Source: Actinomycetes bacterium (GTDB taxonomy: Bacteria > Actinomycetota > Actinomycetes > Propionibacteriales > Nocardioidaceae). From it: a stretch of DNA of 8,288 nucleotides. The translations under genes were made by a program, and so were the position numbers. The notes under the pieces were generated by a model. It was given only the letters and a program-made list of their open reading frames with translations. It did no database searches and was not told where the DNA came from. Position 1 is the stretch's first letter. Each line of letters opens with the position of its first letter. The DNA is taken from NCBI GenBank assembly GCA_023415395.1, contig JAEZKN010000124.1, positions 1 to 8,288 on the forward strand, given 5' to 3'. Shown here one piece after another: positions 1 to 5,772 of this stretch.

Positions 1-662
1 GCCTCGAGGCCGACCTGGCTGGCGTCGACGCCGATGTCGCTGAGCGACCAGGTCTCCAGCGGCTTCTTCTTCGCCGCCATGATGCCCTTGAACGACGGGT
101 AGCGGGCCTCGCCGGACTGGTCGGTGACCGAGAGGACCAGCGGCATCTGGCCGCCGATGACCTCGGTGGCGGTGTCGCCGTCGCGCTGGATGCGGACCTG
201 GTCGCCCTGGGTCTCGACGACCGAGGCGAGCGTGACCTGCGGCAGGCCGAGGCGCTCGGCGAGCATCGCCGGCACGACGCCGCCGGAGGCGTCGGTCGAG
301 GCCATGCCGCACATGACGACGTCGGGCGAACCGATCTTCTCGATCGCCTTGGCCAGCACCAGCGAGGTCGCGGCGTAGTCGGAGCCCGCGATCGCGTCGT
401 CGCTGACGTGGACGCCCTTGTCGGCACCCATCTGCAGCGCCTTGCGCACCGCGTCGACGGCCTTCTCCGGGCCGATGCACAGCGCGGTGACCACGGTGTC
501 GTCGCCGGCCTTCTCCTTCAGCTGGAGGGCCTGCTCCACGGCGTACTCGTCGAGCTCGGAGAGCAGCCCGTCGACGCCGACGCGGTCTACGGTGTTGTCC
601 GACTCGAACTGCCGGTCGGCAGTGGCATCGGGGACGTACTTCACACAGACGACAATGTTCAT
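1..662 (-). CDS. etfB: Electron transfer flavoprotein beta subunit (partial, C-terminus off the left edge)
   Basis: EtfB pairs with EtfA in a cytoplasmic heterodimer that carries FAD and AMP. It takes electrons from acyl-CoA dehydrogenases and passes them to ETF:quinone oxidoreductase. The first 220 residues are present; the family is usually about 250-265. The protein opens MNIVVCVKYVPD, typical of bacterial EtfB. The conserved nucleotide-binding stretch GMASTDASGGVVPA lies at residues 119-132, following GSDYAATSLVLA near 93-104. The family signature region runs about 156-180 (VRIQRDGD ... MPLVLSVTD). The ATG at 660-662 is chosen because it gives exactly the family N-terminus. The only good Shine-Dalgarno, AGGAGGGG at 682-689, is unusually far away (about 19 nt). 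An etfA gene would be expected just past the left edge (inference). Family assignment is firm. Confidence 0.96.
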   Translation of the reverse strand, partial: MNIVVCVKYVPDATADRQFESDNTVDRVGVDGLLSELDEYAVEQALQLKEKAGDDTVVTALCIGPEKAVDAVRKALQMGADKGVHVSDDAIAGSDYAATSLVLAKAIEKIGSPDVVMCGMASTDASGGVVPAMLAERLGLPQVTLASVVETQGDQVRIQRDGDTATEVIGGQMPLVLSVTDQSGEARYPSFKGIMAAKKKPLETWSLSDIGVDASQVGLE

Positions 663-708
663 GGTGGTGTGGCCGGTTCGGCCCCTCCTGTGCACTCGGT
701 TGCCCGTG

Positions 709-737
709 AGGCTACCGTCCGGTCACTCGCGTCGAAA
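709..737 (-). promoter_or_regulatory. Candidate promoter of etfB
   Basis: On the minus strand a TAGCCT (-10 like, TANNNT pattern of actinobacteria) at 709-714 sits 17 nt downstream of TTTCGA (weak -35 like) at 732-737. This predicts a start near 701 and a leader of about 40 nt that includes the AGGAGGGG ribosome-binding site. It lies in the 110-bp gap between the membrane protein stop and etfB. The -35 match is poor, so the call is tentative. Confidence 0.35.
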
Positions 738-757
738 CACGCCGGAGGGTCGGGTGC

Positions 758-770
758 GTCACAGCGTGAC
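758..770. promoter_or_regulatory. Short palindrome upstream of etfB, possible operator
   Basis: GTCAC-AGC-GTGAC is a perfect 5-bp inverted repeat with a 3-bp spacer. It lies about 20 bp upstream of the proposed etfB -35 and immediately after the stop codon of the membrane protein. The shape suits a dimeric regulator, but a repeat this short is also expected by chance. It is too short and lacks a T-run, so it does not look like a terminator. Confidence 0.2.
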
Positions 771-772
771 TG

Positions 773-1081
773 TCAGGGTCGCACGACGCGCTCGAGGACC
801 CGGCCGACGATCAGGTAGGCGACCGCGGCCATCCCCCAGTTGACCAACGCGTTCTTGGTGGCCGCGTCCGCGCCGTCGAAGGTGAAGACCCCGTTGCGGC
901 GCGAGAAGACGTCGAGGTCGAGCACGCCGGCCACGTCGAGGACCAGCCTGACCAGGGCGTTGTCGGGGTTGGCGTCGAGCGCGACGAGCAGCGCCCCGAC
1001 GGCGAGGAAGAGCGCGCACCCGACGGCGGCGATCCACACGAGCTGGCCGACCGCGGTCCGGATCCGGCTGGTCGTCGTCAT
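773..1081 (-). CDS. Small two-helix membrane protein, unknown function
   Basis: The protein is 102 residues long. The ATG at 1079-1081 is preferred over an in-frame start 54 nt further upstream because GGAGG lies 6 nt before it. Two hydrophobic segments are visible: about residues 13-35 (QLVWIAAVGCALFLAVGALLV) and 78-97 (ALVNWGMAAVAYLIVGRVLE, shortened here as the segment ending LIVGRVLE). The roughly 40-residue stretch between them contains DLDVFSRRNGVFTFDGADAA and is polar. The charge pattern suggests both ends face the cytoplasm. It resembles small conserved actinobacterial membrane proteins that lack an assigned role, and I do not recognise a named family. It reads toward etfB, but a candidate promoter in the gap suggests etfB need not depend on it. 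Confidence 0.75.
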   Translation of the reverse strand: MTTTSRIRTAVGQLVWIAAVGCALFLAVGALLVALDANPDNALVRLVLDVAGVLDLDVFSRRNGVFTFDGADAATKNALVNWGMAAVAYLIVGRVLERVVRP

Positions 1082-1148
1082 CCCTGTCCTCCGCTCGGCC
1101 ACGAGCGAAGGATGGCACAGCCGCGCACTCGGCAAACCTGGAGACGCA

Positions 1149-1182
1149 GACCGGCCCCGACGGAGAGGCGTCGGGGCCGGTC
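1149..1182 (-). terminator. Strong GC hairpin after the duplicated secreted protein gene
   Basis: Positions 1149-1162 and 1169-1182 form a perfect 14-bp stem (GACCGGCCCCGACG with its complement) around a 6-nt loop. It begins 24 nt past the stop codon of the gene at 1207-2502. No T-run follows on either strand. Such hairpins without a U-tract are common downstream of actinobacterial genes and are generally read as terminators or 3'-end stabilisers. The site also isolates the membrane protein gene from transcription coming from upstream. Confidence 0.7.
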
Positions 1183-1206
1183 GGCTGGAGTGCTGCTACT
1201 GCTGGA

Positions 1207-2502
1207 CTACTTCTTGACCTTCACGGCCTTCGAGGTCTGGACGACGTCGAGGTAGCCGGCCTTGGTGTAGGTGACCTTGACCGCGACCTTCTTGCCCTTG
1301 AGCGCCTTGGTCAGCTTCAGCGAGGCCTTGGTCGCCTTCTTGATCGCCTTGCCGTTGGCCAGCCACTGGTAGGCGACCTTGGCGCCGGCGGCCTTGGCCG
1401 GGACCGCCTTGAGGGTCTTGCCGACCTTGGGCGTGCCCGAGACCTGCACCTTGCCGGTGACCGGGACGGCGACCGGGGCCGCCTTCTCGACGTCGACCGA
1501 GCCGACGGTGAGGTCCTGGCCGTCCGCGGGGACGCACGGCACCTCGAGCGTCTGGTTGAACGGCGTGGTGGTCAGGTGGCCGGTGATGGTGCCGACCGAG
1601 ACCGGAGCCGTCCCGACCTGGGCCGGCGCGGTGACGGTGCCCGAGCCGGAGGTCGCGAAGGCCAGGCCGCTGGCGGGCGCCGAGGACGACCCGGTGGTCA
1701 CCACCGACGTGACGTCGCCGACGGTCAGCGGCACGTCGAAGGTGCCGCTGAGCTCGTTGATCGGGCCCATCGCGGCCTCGCCCATGTCGATGACCGCGTC
1801 GAGCTCGACCGGGAGCTCGCGGCCGGCCTCGGCGGTCGCCGGCAGCACGACGTCGAGCTCGACGGTGGTCTCCATCGGGATGGTGAAGCCGCCGCCGGTG
1901 ACGGTGCAGATGTAGCGCAGGCCGCTCGGCTCCGGCTCGGCGTCACCGTCGACGGTCAGCGCACCGACCGTCTGGTCCTGTCCCTCGTCCGGGACGCACG
2001 TCGCCGGGGCGGCGGCGTCGAACGGCGTGGTCTTCAGGCTGCCGACGATCGTCCCGACCGTGATCGGCGCGGCGCCGGCCTCGGCGGGAGCGGTGAGGTT
2101 GCCCGAGGTGGTGCTCGTGTACTCCAGAGCCGTCACGGGCGCAGACGCGGAGGCGGTCTTGAGCTCGACGGTGGTGCCGCCGACGGTGAGCGGGATCGTG
2201 AACGTCCCCGCGAGGTCGGTGATCGGCCCGAACGAGGTGCTGCCCATGTCGATGGTGCTCGCAACGGTCACGGGAGCCGAGGCACCGGGAGCGACCGACT
2301 CCGGGACGGTCAGGTCGAGCGTGATCGTCGAGTCCAGCGGGACGGTGAAGCCGCCGCCGACGATGGTGCACGTGTAGCCCAGGCTCACGGGGGCGGCCGA
2401 GGCGGTGCTCAGGCCGGCGACCGCCGGAGCGACGACCAGGCCGCCGGCGACCAGGGCACCCGACGTCAGCGTCGCCCAGCGGCTGCGCGTGTTGCGGAAC
2501 AT
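1207..2502 (-). CDS. Secreted protein with two tandem DUF6801-like domains and a lysine-rich Ig-like tail
   Basis: The protein has 431 residues. A signal peptide covers about 1-37: basic start RNTRSR, hydrophobic core, likely cut after ASA. Two copies of one domain follow, at about 41-187 and 195-340. Both contain the pattern YxCTxxGGGFT near the start, then IDMG, a GPI segment, and TTPF before a second cysteine. The cysteines fall at 45/169 and 199/323, so each copy has one pair exactly 124 apart and the repeat period is 154, which suggests one disulfide per domain. From memory this resembles the actinobacterial domain DUF6801; I could not check. Residues about 346-431 form an Ig-like module (GTPKVGKTLKA ... 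YQWLANGKAIKKAT) with 21 lysines. GGAGGAG precedes the ATG at good spacing. There is no sorting signal or transmembrane anchor. The role is probably envelope-associated (inference). Confidence 0.9.
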   Translation of the reverse strand: MFRNTRSRWATLTSGALVAGGLVVAPAVAGLSTASAAPVSLGYTCTIVGGGFTVPLDSTITLDLTVPESVAPGASAPVTVASTIDMGSTSFGPITDLAGTFTIPLTVGGTTVELKTASASAPVTALEYTSTTSGNLTAPAEAGAAPITVGTIVGSLKTTPFDAAAPATCVPDEGQDQTVGALTVDGDAEPEPSGLRYICTVTGGGFTIPMETTVELDVVLPATAEAGRELPVELDAVIDMGEAAMGPINELSGTFDVPLTVGDVTSVVTTGSSSAPASGLAFATSGSGTVTAPAQVGTAPVSVGTITGHLTTTPFNQTLEVPCVPADGQDLTVGSVDVEKAAPVAVPVTGKVQVSGTPKVGKTLKAVPAKAAGAKVAYQWLANGKAIKKATKASLKLTKALKGKKVAVKVTYTKAGYLDVVQTSKAVKVKK

Positions 2503-2543
2503 CTGTGTCTCCTCCCGGCCGCGAGGGTCACGGCCTCAGGAGC

Positions 2544-2582
2544 AACCTAGACGAAATCCGCATCGAATATATGATTTCAACC
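2544..2582 (-). promoter_or_regulatory. AT-rich promoter region of the duplicated secreted protein gene
   Basis: Within an otherwise very GC-rich window, 2561-2581 is AT-rich (CATCGAATATATGATTTCAA on the plus strand). On the minus strand TAGGTT at 2544-2549 fits a -10 box, which would place a start near 2537 and a leader of about 35 nt ahead of GGAGGAG. A TTGAAA lies at about 2576-2581, but 25-26 nt from that -10 is too far for a standard -35. The exact boxes are therefore uncertain. The region fills the 88-bp gap after the enoyl-CoA hydratase stop. Confidence 0.4.
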
Positions 2583-2590
2583 ACGTTGTC

Positions 2591-3370
2591 TCACGCCCCG
2601 CGGAACTCCGCCTTCCCGGGCCCGTTCTCGATGAACGACTGCATGCCGATCGTGCGATCCTCGGTCGCGAAGAGCGCCGCGAACTGCGGGCGCTCGATCC
2701 CCAGGCCGGTCTCGAGGTCCACCTCGCTCCCCCGGTCGATGCTCTCCTTGGCCGCCCGCACGGCGTACGACGCGGCGCCGGCGAACCGCCGCGCCCAGGC
2801 GAGCGCCTCGGCGTAGACCTGGTCGGCAGGGAAGAGCCGGTCGACCAGGCCGATCGCGAGCGCCTCCTCGGCCTTCACGAAGCGGCCGGTGAAGATGATG
2901 TCCTTGGCGCGGCTCGGGCCGACCAGACGGGTGAGCCGCTGGGTGCCGCCGGCGCCCGGGATGATGCCGAGCAGGATCTCGGGCTGGCCGAGCGTCGCGT
3001 CCTCCGCCGCGAAGCGGACGTCGGCGCAGAGGGCGAGCTCGCAGCCGCCGCCCAGCGCGTAGCCGGTGATCGCCGCGACGACGGGCTTCGGGATGCGGGC
3101 GACCGCGGTGAACGAGGACTGCAGGGCACCGGAGCGCTGGACCATGTCCGTGTAGGACATGTCCGCCATCTCCTTGATGTCGGCGCCGGCTGCGAAGACC
3201 CGCTCGCCGCCGTAGATCACGACCGCCTTGACGTCGTCGCGCTCGGCGGCCTCCGTCGCCGCCGCCCGGATCTCCTCCTGGACCTGGACGTCGAGGGCGT
3301 TCATCTTCGGTCGGTCCAGGCGGATGGTGCCGACGCCGTCGGCCACCTCCAGTCGCACGAACTCGCCCAT
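2591..3370 (-). CDS. Enoyl-CoA hydratase / crotonase family protein
   Basis: The protein has 259 residues, the normal length for a single-domain crotonase. It hydrates trans-2-enoyl-CoA to 3-hydroxyacyl-CoA in fatty-acid beta-oxidation or a related acyl-CoA route in the cytoplasm. The CoA/oxyanion-hole segment AAGADIKEM is at 60-68, and the second oxyanion segment YALGGGCELAL is at 104-114. GQPEILLGIIPGAGGTQRL follows at 128-146. The two glutamates that match the catalytic pair of rat mitochondrial hydratase (E144 and E164) are E111 and E131, so true hydratase activity is likely rather than isomerase or another crotonase reaction. The start ATG has AGGAGA about 6 nt upstream. Its substrate chain length cannot be read from the sequence. 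It is divergent from the debranching enzyme gene and stands apart from other beta-oxidation genes here. Confidence 0.95.
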   Translation of the reverse strand: MGEFVRLEVADGVGTIRLDRPKMNALDVQVQEEIRAAATEAAERDDVKAVVIYGGERVFAAGADIKEMADMSYTDMVQRSGALQSSFTAVARIPKPVVAAITGYALGGGCELALCADVRFAAEDATLGQPEILLGIIPGAGGTQRLTRLVGPSRAKDIIFTGRFVKAEEALAIGLVDRLFPADQVYAEALAWARRFAGAASYAVRAAKESIDRGSEVDLETGLGIERPQFAALFATEDRTIGMQSFIENGPGKAEFRGA

Positions 3371-3445
3371 GTCGTCTCCTGCCTCTCGCTGCTCGGTCCG
3401 GGGCTCTCCGGGTGGTCTCGGGCATTCTGCCGGTCATCGGGAACA
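3371..3445. promoter_or_regulatory. Divergent promoter region between enoyl-CoA hydratase and glgX
   Basis: This 75-bp gap must hold the start signals of two divergent genes. The hydratase side has a clear ribosome-binding site (AGGAGA at about 3376-3381 on the minus strand). On the glgX side no convincing Shine-Dalgarno precedes the ATG. A weak -10-like CATTCT lies at 3423-3428, which would give a very short leader. No strong -35 box is seen for either direction. Confidence 0.35.
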
Positions 3446-5608
3446 ATGGTGCGGGTGACCCCAGGAGAGTGGCGCGCCCCCGGCGTCCGGGCACCGGTGT
3501 GGCCCGGCCGCAACTGGCCGCTCGGCGCCACGTGGTCCGAGGAGGCCACCAACTTCGCGGTCCACGCACCACGCGCCACCGCCGCCTTCGTCTCGCTCTT
3601 CGACGACGACGGGCACGAGGTCCAGCACCGGCTGACCGAGCAGGCGCTGGGCATCTGGCACGGCGCGGTCCCCGAGGTGCGGCCCGGCACCCGCTACGGC
3701 TTCCGGGTCGCCGGCCCGTGGGAGCCCGAGCAGGGGCTGCGCTTCAACGAGGACAAGCTGCTCCTCGACCCCTTCGCCAAGGCGGTGTCGGGTGACCTGA
3801 CCGTCGACCCCGCGATCTACGGCTACGACCTCGACGACCCGGAGCGCCGCAGCGAGCTGGACTCCGCGCCGTACGTCCCCCTCGGCGTGGTCGTCGACGA
3901 CCGCTTCGACTGGGGCGACGACCCTCCGCACCGCCACCGCTGGCGCGACACCGTCATCTACGAGCTGCACGTCAAGGGCATGACCGCGCTGCACGACCGG
4001 GTGCCGGCGGAGCTCCGCGGGACCTACGCCGGCCTGGCCACTCCCGCGGTCATCGACTACCTCCGAGACCTCGGCATCACGGCGGTCGAGCTGCTGCCCG
4101 TGCACCAGTTCGTGTCCGAGCCCGCGCTGGTCCAGCGCGGGCTGACCAACTACTGGGGCTACAACTCGATCGGCTACTTCGCCCCGCACAACGCCTACGC
4201 CGCCCACGGCGACCGCGGCCAGCAGGTGACCGAGTTCAAGCAGATGGTCAAGGCGTTCCACGAGGCCGGGCTCGAGGTCATCCTCGACGTCGTCTACAAC
4301 CACACCGCCGAGGCCGGTCCGCTCGGGCCGACGCTGTCCTTCCGCGGGCTCGACGACCGCGGGTTCTACTGCCGCGTCGGCGAGGGCGGCCCCGGCGCCC
4401 CGTTCCAGGACGCCTACTGGGACGTGACCGGCTGCGGCAACACCGTCAACGCCGCCGACCCGTTCGCACTGCGGCTGATCCTGGACTCGTTGCGCTACTG
4501 GGTCACCGAGATGCACGTCGACGGCTTCCGCTTCGACCTGATGTCCGCCCTCACCCGCGTCCACCACCGCGTGGACATGAACAACCACCTGCTGATGGCG
4601 ATCGGCCAGGACCCGGTCCTGCGCCACGTCAAGCTGATCGCGGAGCCGTGGGACGCCTCGATGGACGGCTACCGCGTCGGCGAGTTCCCGCCGCCGTGGG
4701 TGGAGTGGAACGACCAGTACCGCGACGAGATCCGCGACTTCTGGCGCAACCACTCCGCGGGCATCCGCACGGTGGCCACGCGGCTGGCCGGCTCGTCCGA
4801 CCTCTACCTCGACGACGGGCGCTCGCCGTACGCCTCGATCAACTTCATCACCGCGCACGACGGGTTCACGCTGCGCGACCTGGTGAGCTACGAGCACAAG
4901 CGCAACGAGGCCAACGGCGAGGACAACCGCGACGGCACCGACAACAACCGGTCGTGGAACCACGGGAGCGAGGGCGAGACCGACGACCCCGCCCTGCTGG
5001 CGGTGCGGCGGCGGCAGGCGGCGAACATGATGGCCACGCTGTGCCTGTCCAACGGCGTCCCGATGATCACCGCGGGCGACGAGCGGGGCCGCACCCAGCG
5101 CGGCAACAACAACGCCTACGCCCAGGACAACGAGCTCTCCTGGATCGACTGGCGGCCCGACGACGCGTGGCTCGACGTCTACGAGATCACCAAGACCGCG
5201 CTCCGGCTGCGTCGCGAGCACCCGGCCCTGCGCCAGCGGCACTGGTTCGAGGGCCGGCCGACGATCGAGGGCGGGCCCAAGGACCTCGCCTGGCTGCACC
5301 CGTCCGGCCGCGAGATGACCGGCGACGACTGGCACGACCCACACCTGCGCGCGATCGGGATGTTCGTCTCCGGGGCCCCGCTGCGCTCCCCCGGGCCGCG
5401 CGGCGAGCAGCAGGTCGACAAGTCCTTCGTGCTGTGGTTCAACTCCGACTGGCTGCCGCAGCGGATCTCGCTGCCGGAGCAGGACTGGGTCCACACCGCC
5501 GAGGTCGTGCTCTCGACCGACTTCAAGCTCCCGGTCGGCACGCAGGTCAAGGCCGGCGACCGGCTGAGCATCGGCCGGCGCACGGTGGTCGTCTTCCGCC
5601 AGCTCTGA
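3446..5608 (+). CDS. glgX: Glycogen debranching enzyme GlgX (GH13 isoamylase type)
   Basis: The enzyme hydrolyses alpha-1,6 branch points of glycogen or limit dextrin in the cytoplasm. It has 720 residues from the ATG at 3446, similar to actinobacterial GlgX/TreX proteins and longer than E. coli GlgX (657). A CBM48-like domain spans about 18-115 (VWPGRNWPLGATW, then FNEDKLLLDPFAKA). The GH13 barrel follows: region I DVVYNH at 281-286; region II DGFRFD at 359-364, with nucleophile D364; region III LIAEPWD, with acid/base E400; region IV ITAHDG at 468-473, with H471 and D472. GDERGRTQRGNNNAYAQDNE near 544-563 is the typical GlgX signature. A beta-sandwich C-terminal domain ends near 720. The start could instead be the GTG at 3449 or 3455, since none has a good ribosome-binding site. 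The reading frame stays open far upstream, but that part is antisense to the hydratase and is not coding. No other glycogen or trehalose gene is in the window. Confidence 0.96.
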   Translation: MVRVTPGEWRAPGVRAPVWPGRNWPLGATWSEEATNFAVHAPRATAAFVSLFDDDGHEVQHRLTEQALGIWHGAVPEVRPGTRYGFRVAGPWEPEQGLRFNEDKLLLDPFAKAVSGDLTVDPAIYGYDLDDPERRSELDSAPYVPLGVVVDDRFDWGDDPPHRHRWRDTVIYELHVKGMTALHDRVPAELRGTYAGLATPAVIDYLRDLGITAVELLPVHQFVSEPALVQRGLTNYWGYNSIGYFAPHNAYAAHGDRGQQVTEFKQMVKAFHEAGLEVILDVVYNHTAEAGPLGPTLSFRGLDDRGFYCRVGEGGPGAPFQDAYWDVTGCGNTVNAADPFALRLILDSLRYWVTEMHVDGFRFDLMSALTRVHHRVDMNNHLLMAIGQDPVLRHVKLIAEPWDASMDGYRVGEFPPPWVEWNDQYRDEIRDFWRNHSAGIRTVATRLAGSSDLYLDDGRSPYASINFITAHDGFTLRDLVSYEHKRNEANGEDNRDGTDNNRSWNHGSEGETDDPALLAVRRRQAANMMATLCLSNGVPMITAGDERGRTQRGNNNAYAQDNELSWIDWRPDDAWLDVYEITKTALRLRREHPALRQRHWFEGRPTIEGGPKDLAWLHPSGREMTGDDWHDPHLRAIGMFVSGAPLRSPGPRGEQQVDKSFVLWFNSDWLPQRISLPEQDWVHTAEVVLSTDFKLPVGTQVKAGDRLSIGRRTVVVFRQL

Positions 5609-5640
5609 CGCCGGCACTGACGCCGGCACTGACGCCGACT
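5606..5640 (+). repeat. 12-bp tandem repeat that triplicates the glgX stop codon
   Basis: TGACGCCGGCAC occurs at 5606-5617 and again at 5618-5629. A third, partial copy (TGACGCCG) starts at 5630. The first TGA is the glgX stop. Because the unit is 12 bp, the TGAs at 5618 and 5630 are in the same frame, which gives three in-frame stops. It looks like replication slippage at the gene end. Confidence 0.85.
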
Positions 5641-5688
5641 CGGCGCGTCTTGCCCGGCTGAGGACGCCGACTCGGCGCGTCATGCCCG
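5631..5688. repeat. 26-bp direct repeat, two copies 32 bp apart
   Basis: Copies lie at 5631-5656 and 5663-5688 and differ at one of 26 positions. The shared core GACGCCGACTCGGCGCGTC includes a short inverted repeat (CGCCGA-C-TCGGCG). The 10-bp piece CGCCGACTCG appears a third time at 5727-5736. The first copy overlaps the end of the 12-bp tandem repeat. The location, between two convergent genes, fits a termination or dispersed intergenic element; the function is not known. Confidence 0.75.
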
Positions 5689-5720
5689 CTCCGCCCCCGG
5701 GGGATGGGGACGAAGCGGGC
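5684..5720 (+). terminator. Candidate terminator hairpin between convergent genes
   Basis: GCCCGCT (5684-5690) pairs with AGCGGGC (5714-5720). Inside it CCCC (5694-5697) can pair with GGGG (5706-5709), giving an interrupted GC-rich stem. It lies about 75 nt past the glgX stop and 53 nt past the stop of the convergent secreted protein gene, so it could serve both. No T-run follows. Confidence 0.45.
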
Positions 5721-5772
5721 ACTCCGCGCCGACTCGACGGTCCCGTGGGGGCAGGACACGCCGCGTGGCGGA

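Noticed and set aside
759..1118. An alternative minus-strand frame overlapping the small membrane protein gene.
   Set aside because: It is arginine-rich and low in complexity. The overlapping frame has a GGAGG-preceded ATG and two clear hydrophobic helices.
1149..1182. The 14-bp stem as a regulatory riboswitch or attenuator for the downstream membrane protein gene.
   Set aside because: It lies just after a stop codon and shows a simple perfect stem with a 6-nt loop and no alternative structure, so a terminator role is simpler.
1576..2550. A 324-residue plus-strand open frame opposite the duplicated secreted protein.
   Set aside because: Its residues are mostly R, G, D and A, with no recognisable motif. 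The minus-strand frame has a signal peptide, a repeat structure and a ribosome-binding site.
1..3370. EtfB and enoyl-CoA hydratase as one beta-oxidation operon.
   Set aside because: They are 1.9 kb apart, with an unrelated secreted protein, a membrane protein and a strong terminator-like hairpin between them.
2405..3445. A long open frame upstream of and continuous with glgX, giving a protein of over 1000 residues.
   Set aside because: The added part is antisense to the enoyl-CoA hydratase and to the start of the secreted protein gene. Its composition is arginine/glycine-rich as expected for a shadow of GC-rich coding sequence, and the GlgX family begins near residue 1 of the ATG at 3446.
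5631..5688. The intergenic direct repeats as a CRISPR array.
   Set aside because: There are only two full copies, the spacer between them is 6 bp, and no cas genes are near.
3434..5722. A 762-residue open frame antisense to glgX.
   Set aside because: It is rich in V, R, A, G and D with no domain pattern, and lies exactly opposite a gene with all GH13 motifs. High GC content keeps the antisense frame free of stops.
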